Assembly: GCA_035711845.1 (NCBI GenBank)
Contig: DASTBU010000054.1
Coordinates: 17,818 to 81,817 of the forward strand
Length of the DNA: 64,000 nt
From: DASTBU01 sp035711845
GTDB lineage: Bacteria; Acidobacteriota; Vicinamibacteria; Vicinamibacterales; 2-12-FULL-66-21
Direction of reading: 5' to 3'
A model generated the notes under the pieces. It saw nothing but the letters and a program-made list of their open reading frames with translations, was not told the origin of the DNA and made no database searches. Both the position numbers and the translations under genes were made by a program. Below, one piece after another: positions 63,907 through 64,000 of the stretch. Each line of letters starts with the position of its first letter. The first letter of the stretch is position 1.

Positions 63907-64000
63907 GCATCCCGCCTCGCTGCGTTGCTCGTCGGTCACATGCGCCCGGCATGCTCCCTCCTCGCGCCTTGCGATCCGGGCGCCTCGGCGCCCGAATACG
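63907..64000. repeat. Dispersed intergenic repeat, copy 2 with GC hairpin
   Basis: Aligns without gaps to 23401-23484. It ends with a strong hairpin GGGCGC-CTCG-GCGCCC (63978-63993). The element may continue past the window edge. Confidence 0.8.

Noticed and set aside
1..64000. CRISPR arrays, tRNA or rRNA genes
   Set aside because: No regularly spaced identical repeats, tRNA arm sequences or rRNA cores were seen on reading the window.

Overview
The window is high-GC bacterial DNA and most resembles an Acidobacteriota chromosome, probably of the Vicinamibacteria type. This is inferred from gene families, not from a marker gene. The signs are an ADOP-type duplicated permease with its PadR regulator, a Ser/Thr kinase fused to a TPR region, a carboxypeptidase-regulatory/TonB-type outer membrane receptor, PQQ-type beta-propeller proteins, and a coupled pair of small proteins (50.5-51.7 kb) of a kind I associate with this phylum. 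No rRNA, tRNA or CRISPR array was seen.

Layout. 1-9.6 kb: a BlaI repressor and M56 BlaR1-like protease (cut by the window edge), a sugar dehydrogenase, ADOP permease with PadR, a YgbA-like protein, a PQQ-repeat protein and a TMEM175-like channel. 9.6-18.5 kb: a GGGACC heptad repeat, the Ser/Thr kinase-TPR protein, a pseudo-receiver/PilZ protein, an amino acid permease, a methyltransferase and a DinB protein. 18.8-23.4 kb: malate synthase and a long isocitrate lyase overlapping by 4 bp (glyoxylate shunt), then an ASCH protein. 23.5-37.7 kb: a dihydroorotate dehydrogenase-like protein, a LamG-Ig-GH127 glycosidase, a thioesterase, a serine beta-lactamase-like/VanX fusion overlapping a CocE/NonD hydrolase, and the outer membrane receptor.

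37.9-49.2 kb is a lower-GC accessory island bounded by scars: an IS110 transposase tail on the left, an IS3 transposase tail inside, and two adjoining group II intron remnants on the right. Its cargo is a frameshifted membrane gene, an HTTM-DCC protein, two sugar-transfer-type ATP-grasp ligases, a MurF-like ligase, a class A beta-lactamase-like protein and a Wzx/MOP flippase. I read this as a candidate cell-surface peptide or glycopeptide assembly module.

49.3-54.6 kb holds secreted proteins: an RTX-repeat protein, the coupled pair ending in an HELGH zincin, a DUF5777 barrel, and a CHRD lipoprotein, CuA cupredoxin and diheme cytochrome c. 54.8-56.5 kb holds the most interesting locus: a radical SAM/SPASM enzyme followed by a 63-residue peptide with a C-x-C-x-C-x-C cluster and a second CKC, a minimal unclassified RiPP system. 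57.2-61.8 kb is a transport and regulation operon: CPA2 antiporter, two DUF1538 membrane proteins, a PII-like protein and a universal stress protein, two of them carrying frameshifts. The window ends with a metallophosphoesterase and the second copy of an intergenic repeat first seen at 23.4 kb.
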